A stretch of 64,000 nucleotides of DNA, from NCBI RefSeq assembly GCF_026230105.1, contig NC_079476.1, positions 4,547,209-4,611,208 on the forward strand, written 5' to 3'. This DNA is from Diorhabda sublineata (Eukaryota > Arthropoda > Insecta > Coleoptera > Chrysomelidae). How positions within the stretch are numbered: the stretch's first letter is position 1; each line of letters begins with the position of its first letter. The notes below the pieces were generated by a model. The model saw only the letters and a program-made list of their open reading frames with translations. It did not search any database and was not told the DNA's origin. The position numbers were made by a program, and so were the translations under genes. Shown here in pieces: positions 33,622 through 44,519 of this stretch.

Positions 33622-33714
33622 CTTTAAGCAATTCTCAAAATACGATTTGTAGAGGTTGTCAAACTAGATATTTATTTAGAACATTGGTTCACAATCTTTT
33701 TTGTTTCATAGACT

Positions 33715-33922
33715 CAGGGCCGGATTAAGATTTATAAGGCCCGGGACTAAAATAATGACGGGGTCCCCTTAAGGAATTCGAAAATCCGGAAAAATTCACA
33801 AAATAATATCAATACGTTAGATTTGTGGTATCAACACATCAAAAAATACAGAATGATGGGGCCCTCTTGGACCTGAGGCCCGGGGCTATAGCCACCCAAG
33901 CTCCTAGCTTAATCCGGCCCTG
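33715..33922. mobile_element. hAT MITE (208 bp) with 15-bp inverted ends
   Basis: Begins CAGGGCCGGATTAAG and ends CTTAATCCGGCCCTG, a perfect 15-bp inverted repeat. The flanking octamers catagact (33707-33714) and catagacg (33923-33930) agree in seven of eight bases, the expected hAT target duplication. Subterminal gcccgg and cccggg tracts are present. The plus frame at 33825 is not a gene. It lies only 93 bp from the preceding hAT MITE but has different ends. Confidence 0.93.
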
Positions 33923-34019
33923 CATAGACGACTTTCGGAATTTTGTTGGATCCGGTGGACCGACAACTGATATATCTCGAAAAAAAGTGAGTCAGTGGAA
34001 ACTTGCATTGCGGCTCAGT

Positions 34020-34655
34020 TTCAACGACAATTAACAGTTTTCGAAAAAGTTAGAATTGATGGCTTCATAGTGTTAATTGATAATAAAATCAACTAGAAGA
34101 TGCAAACTGGCAATTTATAATAAAAGTGTAGAGAAGGTTATGTCTTTTAAATATTTAGGGGTTAACATCACGAGCAATAGGAACTTGAAACAAGAAGTCA
34201 AAACGCAAACAACAGCAGCATCTAGGATATCAGGATTCCTTCGAACCGTGATATGGAGGAATAAATTTTTAAGTATCGAAAGCAAAACACGAATATATAA
34301 AACTCGTATCAGACCAGTAATGACATACGCCATAGAAACGAGGGCGGAGACTGCAACTATTAAGCGGATTCTTAGAACGACCGAGATGAAAACATTTCGC
34401 TCAATCACAGGGAAAACACTAAAAGACAGAATAAGGAGCAATGAAATTAGAAGAATGTGTGACGTTTCGGATATAGTGAGATGGGCTAGAACTAGAAGAA
34501 GAGTATGGAGAGATCATGTCAATAGAATGGACGACGATCGACTGGCGAAAATTGCAAAGGAAGAGAGACCCAATACAAGTAGACCGCCTGGAAGACCACC
34601 AAAGCGCTGGTATCAGAGCTGGTCCTCGGAGTCACAACTTAGGCTGCCTCTTTGA
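34020..34655 (+). pseudogene. RTE-like LINE protein, C-terminal part
   Basis: An unbroken frame of 192 codons from 34077 reads RRCKLAIYNKSVEKVMSFKY, LGVNITSNRNLKQEVKTQTT, ASRISGFLRTVIWRNKF, RIYKTRIRPVMTYAIETRAE, RTTEMKTFRSITGKTL, IVRWARTRRRVWRDHVNRMD and RPPGRPPKRW. This is the thumb and long C-terminal region of a widespread insect RTE-like LINE (KYLG after the RT core, then (T)TEM...R.I.GKTL.D and the R(P)PGRPPKRW end). The catalytic FADD is absent because of 5' truncation. Preservation is good for this part. Similar LINEs lie at 13407 and 52330, of different subfamilies. Confidence 0.88.
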
Positions 34656-34789
34656 AAACATAAGACATAGTCTTAAAATAAGAAGAAAAAAAATTAATTT
34701 GCCAAATTTATACGGTTAAAACAGACAACGTCAATGAAGCCCTGTACTTCAAATTTATCTAAACACACAATGCAGTGAAAATGAACCTT

Positions 34790-35085
34790 TTGATAAAAAA
34801 TATGTCAATTATGATGCATCCAATTTACCACCCTGTGAATCAGAACTTTTACGGATTCCATATATATCAAGTATATCAAAATTGCAACCAGATGGATGGC
34901 TAATAGTATAATGTTGAATAGCAAGATGGAAATATTGTATTTTTAACATTAATTGAATTGAGTGTATTAAAATTTATGTGTAATATCACGTATTGATAAT
35001 AATTTCTTTTCCAGAGAGCGAAGAAAATGTAAAAGACGACGATGTAATTTCGAAGGTCTAGATGAAGAGGGAGACAAATGATTAA
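34790..35085 (+). other. Possible transposon-protein fragment (NLPPC tract)
   Basis: The plus strand reads YVNYDASNLPPCESELLR, then LQPDGWLIV with a stop. After an AT-rich gap an acidic tract SEENVKDDDVISKV follows. An NLPPC..ELL.....Y....W tract is familiar to me from a short protein associated with insect mobile elements, but I cannot assign it to a named family. Confidence 0.3.
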
Positions 35086-35089
35086 TTAT

Positions 35090-35650
35090 TGGAAAAAAAT
35101 TTTCATAAGTATTGTAATTGAACAATTAAGCTTTTGAAATTGCACGTATTATGATATTTTATTATAAATGCCTAACTTTACAGAATAGAAGATATTTTCT
35201 TTAGGCATTAGATTTGGAAGATCGTATCAGACGTCTTAGCAACTTTCGATCCATTTTACAGATAGTTGCAAACATGTGTCAATTTTTTCTACTCAAAATT
35301 GTCTAATTAAAAATATACTCGAAAGCCAGATTTGTGAATATACATTTTTTTAAATAAAAAATTTGCAATATGCAAAAAACATTGGATTTTGTTGCAACCG
35401 CGCTAAACCTGCCAGAAGTTGATTTTTTTACTTTAAATATATTAAATAACATATAGAAAAAGTTTCAGCCTTGTGAAAGTACCTTAGTCGAAGTGGTGAC
35501 CAGCTCGTAAACTACAAGAACCGATGAATTCTCACAAATTTCATTAAGAAAACTTCCCATTGGAGTGGTAGAAATATAGTATATTCTCTTGTGTTGTATG
35601 TATTTATTCAAAAATATAAATTATATTATTACACTGTTATTTATTATTGT
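35090..35650. other. No recognisable gene
   Basis: AT-rich spacer, no motif. Ends at a possible left hAT end (cagtggtaat at 35655). Confidence 0.4.
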
Positions 35651-35654
35651 TAGA

Positions 35655-36630
35655 ACAGTGGTAATATAATCGAAATTAAATACTTATAACGTAATGAACT
35701 TGATGGATTGGCAGCACATTATCAATATTTGGTTCGAGTTTTGTAATGAATAACCACAAATTTCTCCGTTGGTGATATTCAACGCGATCAGAAGCTTTGG
35801 CACAATTCCATACAGTCCAAGATATTTTTCGGATATTTCTAGCAACAGCCATAATTAAGTAGCTTCTCAGATATCTCAGTAATATCAGATTTTCCATATC
35901 TGTTTCATCGATTGAATTTATGATCCATGGTGATATTTCCACCGACAGAATATCTTCAAACCTGATTTTAAAATCATTATGTAGGGGAATCAAACGTAAG
36001 ATGTCTGATGTAATAAATAATGTATTTGTAATGTTTGCGTGAACACTTCCATAAAACAATTTATCTAACTCCTATAGCAGGTTGCTCGGGAGAGATTTAT
36101 TTACATTTAATTTCCATTTTTTGTTAAAAATAAATCCTAAAATGGATAATATATAAAATAAAACTATAAGCGTATAATAAATAGGTAGGTAGGTACTTAC
36201 TTTTCCAACACTGGGAATCACTAATATCGATTCACTATACTTTTCTTTATGAAATTCCGAAAACGTTTATCCTTGGCATTCGTATTTATGAAGGTGAAGA
36301 ATCAAACAAGTTCATGCAAGCAAATAAGGCACAATTCGTATTAATTTGCATCTCTGAGCAAGCGGTGCAGACGGGAAAGCAGCCAGTGCAGCAACAACAG
36401 CAAGTCTCCACGCGTTTTACTGAATATGGAATAAGTTTTTACTAGGAACAGTCGCTGAGCTTCTTAAAATATTATATGCGTCCACTAATAAGAGAATTGA
36501 AGCAAATATTTTATCGAAATCAAATAAATTTTGATGGATTACGATTGTGGACCCCCATTTTTTGTCACGTACAACGTAGACCGCCGTAGATGCTCCTGTG
36601 GATACCTAGTGGTCCACCTGGACCACTTAG
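35655..36630 (-). mobile_element. ZBED-type hAT element remnant
   Basis: The right end carries tagtggtccacctggaccac followed by ttag at 36608-36631, a palindromic hAT-type terminus. Nearby gtggacccccattttttgtc (36547) and acaacgtagaccgccg (36571) are typical of the ends of the insect ZBED5/FAM200-like hAT group. The left end begins near acagtggtaat (35654). The minus strand encodes the transposase C-terminus (35679-36059). No matching target octamers are evident. The central part of the gene is deleted, and 36060-36540 looks like leader sequence. Confidence 0.6.
35679..36059 (-). pseudogene. ZBED/FAM200-like hAT transposase C-terminus
   Basis: The minus frame reads LHNDFKIRFEDILSVEISPW, IINSIDETDMENLILL and, at its end, RRNLWLFITKLEPNIDNVLP and IHQVH. 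Domesticated and active members of this hAT group end in (R/K)GDLRL.LT.(L/I)(E/K)P(N/D)I..L...HQ.(H/Q), preceded by F..RF.D(L/I)L..EIP.W. The segment between, which should include the YL.E.GFS dimerisation block, is scrambled (VARNIRKISWTVWNC), so there is an internal deletion. A start Met is present, but this is not a complete protein. Confidence 0.75.
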
Positions 36631-36865
36631 GGAATTAGAAGATGATTTGACCGTTGGAGTAATATTTTTTCGGGATTTGAAACAGTCACAAACGGGTCAC
36701 AATTAATTTTTCTATGAACCTTTTAACAACTATTGTTAAGCGGTAAGATATATACCTTGTTCAAGGTAGTAAAGGGTGAGCCATGACTTTTTGTAACCAG
36801 CTTAGCGTAAGAACTATGTGGGGTAGAGGTCACGCATTTCCTCGTTTCATAGAAATCTAGTAACA

Positions 36866-37380
36866 ATGGATCGATTCACGGGAGAACAACGATATTACAA
36901 AAACAATGATTCTTACTAGTCATCTATGTCGATTGTATTAACAATTACACCTTATCAATCAGTGTAAATTTCATTGGATCATGTTTTCAAAACCTCGAAA
37001 CAATACTACTAAGAAAAAGTCCAGCAGCAACGTAGCAGGAGATGTAGAGATAGTGGTGCAAGTAAACGTGTCTGTGTGTGAGGATTCAAGATTGCATACG
37101 CACAAGCGTTCATATACCCTGAACAAATTTGCATTCATCGATAGGTAATTCGATATTAGTAACTTTACATTTCCTTCCGGATGAACCCTATTTTTACTTA
37201 AATGGGCATGCCAGCAAAAAAAATTGCAGATTTTAGAGTAAAGTCGACCATAAATTGAAACACCAAAGACCTTCACATTCTCCAAAAGTGACTTTTGGAC
37301 GACAATATCTTCAAAAGACATAATAGTGCCGAACTTTTTTGAAAATATATGCAACGATTCGGTAACTGTTAACTTTGCAT
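36866..37380 (+). pseudogene. Tc3-like transposase, N-terminal half
   Basis: ATG 36866 opens MDRFTGEQRYYKNND, the start of a common insect Tc3-like transposase (M.(R/K)(F/Y)T.EQR...(I/L)..YY.N.E). After decayed text come RLHTHKRSYTLN, then LPDEPYFYLNGHASKKNCRF (family FSDEAHF.LNG.VNKQN.R(F/I)W, with the first Asp kept), HQRPSHSPKVTF and FLKICNDSVTVN. It ends at the VTVN strand; the second and third Asp are absent. A related but fuller copy lies at 50330-51409 on the other strand. The long open minus frame here is a shadow. Confidence 0.75.
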
Positions 37381-37384
37381 AATA

Positions 37385-38112
37385 TGTGAAAATGTTTTCT
37401 TAAACGTTACATCATTTTGAAGGTAATAACAATAAAACATGAATCTCGCACGTAGGAGATAATCCATAGCTTCCCTGCAGTCCAGATTCATCTCTTTTTA
37501 TGATGCTTTCTTAAAAATAGAGTCTACATAAATGAATCAGGAACAATTCTTTGATTAAAACATTCGTCAAGAAATTTGTAGCATACCCATATGTCGAGAG
37601 TTTTCTAAAATCTACGGTACTATTTCTAGAAAATAATTTGCAGGTCCTTGTTCTTTATTTCAAATAAAAATTTGTTTGAACATAATGTGTTTTGTTTTCT
37701 TCATGTCAATTTAAAAGGTGTAAAAATTTATGACCGTATATTAAATGATAATCTTTTTGTATTCAATAATGTTTTGCGGTGACAGTTTTTACATTTGGAT
37801 TATAATTCTACGATTTTCAAGAGTTCTTCTTTCATCGAAGCTTGTATATGGATATTTCATTTTTTAGTGTTGTATCAAGATTGGAACTTGTAGAAAGTTT
37901 ACTATTTGGAGCTTTTTAACGACTAGATCTAACTCTTCATCCCCATTTATTCCAATAAGGCAGAAAATCCAAGCTAATATTAATTTGTATTCCATTCAAT
38001 TTCAACTGCTATAGGTAGAACAAATTTATCGAATAGTTTTTAATTGAACTTTGAAAATCTGTATAAATTTATCTAAAGAAGCAGCGATTTGTTGAAAAAG
38101 TCGTATTTATAG
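37385..38112. other. No recognisable gene
   Basis: AT-rich spacer between the Tc3-like fragment and the Penelope palindrome; nothing recognised. Confidence 0.4.
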
Positions 38113-38303
38113 AGTATACTGAACACACTGTTTACACCAACACTCACAATTACACTGTCTGACGCGCGTTTCGATAACCAAGTTATCGTCTTCAGAGATT
38201 GAAGAGACAGTTTACCTCAAGTTTCTGAAGACGATAACGTTATCGAAACTAGCGTCAGACAGTGTAATTGTGAGTGTTGGTGTAAACAGTGTGTTCAGTA
38301 TGA
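38113..38303. mobile_element. Penelope terminal palindrome
   Basis: Two inverted copies of the Penelope terminal sequence meet head to head around a short spacer (38198-38222). The left arm is the reverse complement of tctgaagacgataacttggt ... cagtgtaattgtgagtgttg ... gtaaacagtgtgttcagtat; the right arm is the same series in plus orientation. It is the same terminal sequence that flanks the Penelope fragment at 29337-30155. No coding sequence lies between the arms, so this may be a terminal-only derivative of a Penelope-like element. Confidence 0.8.
38158..38198 (-). ncRNA. Hammerhead-ribozyme-like motif
   Basis: On the minus strand the order is CTGAAGA, then a stem GATAAC-ttg-GTTATC, then GAAA, then the self-complementary ACGCGCGT, then C. 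This parallels the hammerhead core CUGANGA / stem II / GAAA / short stem III / UH with a GUC-type cleavage site. Penelope-like elements are known to carry hammerhead ribozymes in their terminal repeats, usually with a very short stem III. One unpaired C sits between the GA and stem II, and stem I is only about 3-4 bp, so activity is doubtful. The other copies (29370-29432, 30066-30096, 38222-38258) are more altered. Confidence 0.4.
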
Positions 38304-39166
38304 ATGTCCCTGACGGTTCTACAACTTAGTTTATCGAGAATATTCACTCGGATCGGTGGAAGATGTAAGTTAGTTGTTAAACTTTGTGTCTTTTATTGTC
38401 CGTGTTGAAATGTGAGAATATTGAACACAATATTCGAGAAACAGGTAATTTGACTCTTATTTTGAAAAACTGTCAAAACTATGTAAACTTATTGAACGAG
38501 CATCAATCGATTTGTGTATAATTCACACTTATTTCGTGTTTCTTTGGAGATATTTGGACAATTTATGAAAATTTCAAATAATAAATTTTATACCGACAAA
38601 TATAAATCTCATTTTTAAAATGTGCATTTTCCTGTGTGAAATAATATTTACGCTGCAATTAAAATCATACTTTTATGTTGGTAGACGTTTACCACATTAC
38701 TGGTAGAGTAATTGAAATGTACAAATTCGCGAGAAAGCTGGAAAAATGTGGAGAAAGTAATATTTCAACAACCGTATTCATAATCGCCGAAGTGGTTTTT
38801 TTCAGCATCCATTTTAAAAATAGATCGCATATTCAACGGAAATCAGAATAACTTCCTCATATATTTCGAAGTAAAAAATCACAGTTATATACGATTACAT
38901 CTACAGTTCGCTTTTTCCAGCACATATGCCCTCTCTTTCTCTATCTACTGTCTACGTGTTTTTGCAACCACAAAGTTGATTAATGTGAGTGTTTTTGGAA
39001 TTATTTATGATTATGCTCCAGGAGTTTTAATCCTTTTATAATCTTCGAACAAAGTAATCTGGGATATCCTCCAAATACAATGCCTGCTCAACATTTGGTC
39101 AAGAAATCGTTAAAATTTACGGTGCATGTTTTCTACAGGGTAATATAGATATCGCTCTATTATAAC
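38304..39166. other. No recognisable gene
   Basis: AT-rich spacer. No motif or repeat found before the composite MITE. Confidence 0.4.
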
Positions 39167-39170
39167 AAGA

Positions 39171-39970
39171 TGTCCCACGACGAGTTGTAACTATCTGTAT
39201 ATGGAAAAATACTTATAGTAAAATCATGAAACTTTCTACGTTTGGGTCTTCGTATACGATCTTTTTAACTAAAATATTTTTAAAGATGGCCGACTTCCGG
39301 TTCTACCTGAAGTCGACTGTGACTGAGACAGCAAATAAAGTTCTTGTAACAACTTTGTCACATTCAACATGTATTAAAAGCTAATATCTGGATAACGGTA
39401 AGGTATAGGAAAATACACTTGAATTTGCTTTATTTTTTACCCCTGAATGCATTAAAATAGAAAAAACCTGGTTGTTCTAATTAAAAAAATAAAGAAATTT
39501 GATATTTATAAAGTTAAACTTTGAGCACTTTTTATATACATCCTGTATAAAATGAAAAATTTTTCAACATAGATTCAAATACGTCTGACCTTGCTAAAAG
39601 CAACCGACTAGAAACCATTTTCATATCGCTTATTAACGGTCAAATTTTTTACAAAAAAATTAATAACTCGAAAAGTATGCATTATAGATAGTTTTAACTC
39701 GTCGTGGGACACCCTGTATATAAAAAGTTTTCAGACAAAAGAATACTAAAATTTCACGTAGATTTCAAAAACGTATCAATATACAGGGTGTTCTATTTAA
39801 AATATCAAAGTTACTGTCGACTTCCGGTAGAACCGGAAGTCGGCCATCTTTGAAAATATTTTAGTTAAAAAGATCGTATCCGAAAACCCAAACCTAACCT
39901 AACCAAATGTTCATGATTTTACTAAAAGTATTTTGTCATATACAGATAGATTTAAGTCGTTGTGGGACAC
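39171..39970. mobile_element. Composite MITE with tgtcccacgacgag ends
   Basis: The left arm (39171-39330) runs tgtcccacgacgagttgtaa, then gatctttttaactaaaatat, ggccgacttccggttctacc. The right arm (39826-39970) is its inverted copy and ends gtcgttgtgggacac. A third terminus, actcgtcgtgggacaccctg, lies inside at 39697-39716, and a left-type start atacagggtgttctatttaa at 39781, so two related MITEs or a MITE with a duplicated half seem to be joined. Each arm has a hairpin around the PuPy block; at 39828-39852 CGACTTCCGGT-aga-ACCGGAAGTCG is a perfect 11-bp stem. Confidence 0.8.
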
Positions 39971-39984
39971 AGTTGTTATCTCAC

Positions 39985-40010
39985 TAGGATCCAGGATCCA
40001 GGATCCAAAA
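39985..40010. repeat. Short tandem of aggatcc units
   Basis: ctaggatccaggatccagga followed by tcc: three copies of a 7-bp aggatcc (BamHI-type palindrome ggatcc) core. A local micro-repeat next to the MITE end. Confidence 0.8.
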
Positions 40011-40074
40011 AATCATATGTTTTAATGGAGTAGAAGTAGAAAAAGATCTTCGGAATTGTCAAAAATAGTGATCA

Positions 40075-40600
40075 CAATTCACTTAACATTAAGTTTCATG
40101 AAATATTCACTCAAAAATATTTTTAAATATTCGAAAATATCGATATTGTATTCAAGCACTCTGTTTCCCTGATTCCAATAGAAAATGTTCAGTAACTTCC
40201 AAAATGTACTTAAATAAGTTTCAACGACGGCAATAGAAAATGCACGATATCTGTGCCAGGAAGAGTAAGAGTCGAAGCTCGTTTTTTTAGATTGGTATTC
40301 CTGGCATTCAATTAGCATGTGTTGCAGTGAAGGCGTAAATCAGATGGATCTGAAGTAATCTGTGTGTCCGTTCATTGTCTTCGAATAGTTTTTTGGTAAT
40401 GATTTTTCAGCGATGTGCTGTCAATGAACCGATCATCGATCTAAAGACGATAAATTATGGAAACAGCAGACTAATTCATGTTCCGCGCACTGGCCACTTC
40501 TCGCTAACTCTGACAGAAATAGGGTCCCCGTTTGAGCAGCTTTATCACTAGCTGTGTCCCTTCATAGATCAAACTCTTTGTTGTTAAAGGAGATGTGTAT
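40075..40600 (-). pseudogene. Jockey/I-type LINE, RNase H end and zinc-knuckle tail
   Basis: The minus strand reads DTASDKAAQTG, FLSELARSGQCAEHE (end of RNase H: G.E.AD..A..A), then KSLPKNYSKTMNGHTDYFRS, and after a frameshift HMLIECQEYQSKKTSF and FEYLKIFL. This is the 3' end of jockey-type LINE proteins: (T)RLTH, a CPxC...LTV.HILxEC..Y zinc-knuckle tract, then ...FLK..GL(Y). The RT part is not in the window at this location. Stops and at least two frame changes. Confidence 0.5.
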
Positions 40601-40629
40601 CGGTTAACTTGATGATGATGGCTAACTGA

Positions 40630-40935
40630 TAGTGGTAACTGAGAGAAAGAGAGAGAGATTCGTTAGATAGGTAGGATAAGGGAAATTTGTTATAGTAGGA
40701 GGATTTGTGGGAGTTGGCCCTGATATAGGAGTGGCTTCTTTGCAGAGCTGGGGTTGTGAAGGTTACGTGGGATTGTGTTTGCTGCCCTTAGTTAGACAAA
40801 CACAATGATTGAGAGAAATTTTAAAGAGAGAGAGAGAGTTATTCGTTGGAAAATTTTTAGGTAGGATAAGGAAAATTTGTTATAGTGGGAAGGTTTGTTG
40901 GAGTTGGCCCTAATAGTGGTGGATCAGGTAGATGA
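40630..40935. repeat. Tandem duplication, unit about 190 bp, with (ga)n
   Basis: ggtaggataaggaaaatttg and ttatagtagggaggatttgtg-type text with ggagttggccct occurs at 40670-40720 and again at 40860-40912. Each copy is preceded by a gagagaga run (40641-40657 and 40828-40842). No coding function is visible. The plus-strand GA runs differ in length between the units. Confidence 0.75.
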
Positions 40936-42050
40936 TAACCTTGTATGAGGATAATCAATTACCCCTAAATAGCACTATTATAAACAAGTGTAAAAAGGGT
41001 GATTACCGATCAAAACATCAACCGATCAACATATTTTTCATCTTCTTGCAGTAAATGCCATTAGCTTTAAGATGTTACTGTGATCACTGAAAAGAAAACG
41101 CCACATGAATTATGTTGTCACCCTACATGGGTTATAATAAGAAGATGCTGACGCATTCCAGAGTCGCTTAAGAGAAGTTAAACTTAAATCAAGTATTCAA
41201 CTTATCATTGCACTAGAAATATCACATAATATCTTAAAATGTTAATAATTGCAACAATGAATATTTTCAAGAAGCTACTTCGAGCTATCAAAATTATTAT
41301 GCATAACAAATATCTGTGAGGTTCGTGATAGGTTCACATGCTTGGCAAGAATCGACAAATGTTTACGAAGACAAGTATGTACAGGGGGTGTTTAGCTTGG
41401 TTTACGTGAGCTACTGGCAGGTACAGGGTAGTATTAGTTTTCAAACACAAATCAACGGTAACATTGCTAACGTTTTGTTTATATATTGTATAAAAATATG
41501 TTAATCCTAGCACAATATAACCTACATAACCTCTATGTTTGAACCCACGCGTACGCTCGCGAGTCTATATGCCAATAATACCTGCACTACCAGAAGCAAC
41601 AGTCTTTCAAATCGTGAAGTGAAATATTCAGTGTTCGGAAGACGGTTCGGATTCTTTCGCGATTCAAGTCACACAAAACTATTCATAGTCGTTATAACAA
41701 ACGCAGTAACTTTCTTGGTTTTGATGTCACATATTCAAATATTTTACGATTTTTTGCACCCCTAGAACGGTGTTACCACCACCAACAAGGTTGTTATCTA
41801 TCACTAAGTACTGTTTCAAGAAATAATTCACTATTGAAAGATATTTTACGTTGTAAATAATGTAGAAATTGCTTTAGTATCAATGCCAAGAAGTACTAAA
41901 ATATCATATTAGTATGGAAAGCATCAAGGAAAACTCGGTAGGTTTATAAGATATTTAACAAACACAACAAAAAATATATTGATATTAAACTGAAAGCTCT
42001 AAATCATCTGACATTTATAATAAAAGAATTAAATAGATACTGCATACATA
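40936..42050. other. No recognisable gene
   Basis: Mixed sequence with an open plus frame of 76 codons at 41535-41765 (SLYANNTCTTRSNSL ..., hydrophobic end). It has no recognisable motif and no splice or repeat context I can name. Confidence 0.35.
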
Positions 42051-42052
42051 GA

Positions 42053-42336
42053 GGGTCGCTGAAAGACATTTGGTTGCCTAGGGCAGTTTTTGGCCTCGAG
42101 TCCTCCCGTGACAAAATGGACAAAATCGGGAATTGAAAGTAAATGGCCCAATGTCTCATTTTCCCAAGGTCCGTCTAAGAATTCGTAGTATGAGCTAAGC
42201 TTTTTTTTGAAACAGCTCTAGCCCAATATGTTAATAGGCTTACAGGACTAAAAAAATGCAATATAATCTTAGGTCCCCTGGACCTGAGTCTCGTGGGAAT
42301 CTGCCCCCTTTGTCCTTTTGCCTCGGCGGTCTTGCA
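42053..42336. mobile_element. Possible degenerate hAT MITE
   Basis: The left end agggtcgctgaaagacattt and the right end, reverse-complemented, aagaccgccgaggcaaaagg, share an a(g/a)g.(t/c)cgc.ga pattern. The interior has GC-rich text (ggtcccctggacctgagtct) like that of the hAT MITE at 33715 (tggacctgaggcccgggg). Target octamers do not match. Tentative. Confidence 0.35.
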
Positions 42337-42339
42337 AAT

Positions 42340-43845
42340 ATACATTATTTTAAAGATAGTTGGTGAAATTTTTCAATATTCAAGTAAAATATTTCAATAT
42401 TGAGAAACAATAGTATTTTTCCTTCTTATACATATTCATGTGCCGTTTATGATTGTCAGTAAGCGACGACAGAAAGGAAGACGGTTTGTCTCCGTCCGGT
42501 ACGTGCATCTTTTCAATGATCGTGTCCAATAATGGCAATAAGTAAAAACCATCTATCGTATCGAGTTTGTATCGTCTGTTTTTTTATTCTCGATTTCCTA
42601 AGAAGTTGATTCGTTTTATCCTGTACCGTTGGCGATGGCACGACGCAAGTTGTCTGATATTTGCCGTTGCTTGGGCTCGACTTGACTTGTTGGCCAATAT
42701 ATCAAAAAAGGAAACGATACGGTTTCGGTCTGTCAATAAGGTACATCTTTTTATTCGATACCATGTATTCGGAGTTTATAAATACTGTAATTCCATGTAC
42801 TTATCATGGCACAAATAACGTTGCGTTTTTTATGTTTTAATTTGTTTCGAAAGTAGAATTGAACTGAGCGCCTCGTTTAGTAGTTTGAGACTTAAACTTA
42901 ATTGAGTTTACTGTTTGAAACCTTAGCATGTAGTGTTCATTATTCTCTCAATTAAAATAATCCGCTTCTAAATAATTCGGTTTTATATGGAGACCATATA
43001 ACTTTTCATTTGAAATCCTCATATTTATATATTAAGAGCTCCTAGTCGCCGAAATTTCTGTGTAGAAGTTCAGTGTTCAAACTAACCATTAATTATTTTG
43101 TTATGATTTGTTATTGAGTATTGTTCTGAAGAAAATATGAAGTGAAACGAATTTCTCAACATCTACCAGTAATAGCTCGCACTGTAGGATCAAAGTTTAT
43201 TCCAAATAAGTGCGAGGTATAATGCCAGTCATCGAATAGCGAAAATTTTATTTTTACAAAAAGAAATGACGTCCCACTGGTAAGTAAATAGTACAATAAA
43301 CAAATTTTCCTGGTCCGATTTACAATATTCAAATTTCAGTATCAGGGAATCATTTAAAAGTATATATAAACGACAACACTAAACAAAAAATTAATCCCTA
43401 GAAGTTTCTAAATCAAATAATACTGACAAAATAAAAGGGTGCTATATATAATTTTTTCTATAATTATCAAGTAGGTTTTCGGTTCAGTGAAAGGTTAGTT
43501 GTGAGCTGTGTAATGTAGTAAAGGTCAAATTATTCCTAAGTAAAAGTTTGCGACAACCGTAGCTTGAAGATGTCTATCTGCAGTTCCGGTAAACATCCTA
43601 CTATAGCCTAGTACAGAGAGAGGCCAAAAACTGAAAAGACACAAAAACATCTATAAACAGATGCTCAAAAACTGATATTATCAGTTTTCAACTGACGTTG
43701 TAGTCGAGGAATGTCCAGAAGAGATGCTAAACTGCAAAGCAAGGTGTGGTAATGATACTGTCTCAGATTTTTTTTCAAATTAAATTCCATTAAACATAGT
43801 GCCTAATCTTGCAGAACTGACATATTCACATATTCTTGTGGTATG
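42340..43845. other. No recognisable gene
   Basis: Open plus frame of 83 codons at 42567-42818 without recognisable motif. The rest is AT-rich with no repeat. Confidence 0.35.
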
Positions 43846-43869
43846 TGGTATGAACAATTTAAAGTTTTC

Positions 43870-44515
43870 TTAAATAACAAGGTTTTAGTGATAAAACTAA
43901 TACTAATGGAAAACGGAGATACGAATATATAACAAAAATTCGGGAGTATCGTAATGAACGAAGACAAATCTATCACTTGGATTGAACATGGTTCGACAGC
44001 CACGATACTGTTCATAAACCCTAGATAAATGATAATTGGAAATATAAAATTGAGACATCCCATTATAGAGGTAAAATTAAATACATTATTATCAAGTTCG
44101 AAGCATGTTAAGGATGGCTCTTTAGATTACCATCAGGATGTGGATTGAAGAGCCCATTTCGAGCCTTGGTTAAAGCAAATTGATACCAGAACTACATGCA
44201 AACAGTTTAATTGTGTTAGATAACGCCTCGTATTCTAACTAAACATTCTTCAAAAGCAGACATACAGGAGGTTCTAATTGAATAATATTCATATTTCAAA
44301 GAGCATTAAATAAAGAAGCAACTCATTGAGGTTTTAGAAACAAAAATAATTCCCAAAGAATATACAGTTGGCGAAATGGCCAAGAATGCTGTTTATTAAA
44401 TCCATTATGGTCCCACCCAAAAAGGCAAACAACACTTCATTCAAAAACTCCTCCTCCTAATGAAAGAATGTTCAAAACATTATCACCGAGAATTAGAGAA
44501 ATGCCATAAATCACT
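43870..44515 (+). pseudogene. IS630-type transposase, decayed copy 3
   Basis: The plus strand reads DKTNTNGKRRYEYI, then KIREYRNERRQIYHLD, a stop, TWFDSHDTVHKP, followed by RGKIKYIIIKFEA and later IIPKEYTVGEMAKNA. KIREYR.E.R.I.(Y)LDETW.D.H..V.K is the tract around the first Asp of the IS630-type insect transposases; the Asp is retained and the following Glu is a stop codon. LDNASY (44217-44236, second Asp) is readable as LCxITPRI / LDNASYSN in neighbouring frames. Same family and strand as 3690-5891 and 19425-20052. Confidence 0.75.
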
Positions 44516-44519
44516 TGAA

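Noticed and set aside
34115..34441. 108-codon minus frame
   Set aside because: Shadow of the intact RTE-like LINE frame on the plus strand.
36971..37354. 127-codon minus open frame
   Set aside because: The plus strand carries clear Tc3-like motifs (LNGHASKKNCRF), so the minus frame is a shadow.
41535..41765. 76-codon plus frame as a small host gene
   Set aside because: No recognisable domain, no Kozak or splice evidence that I can defend, and short frames of this size are common by chance here.
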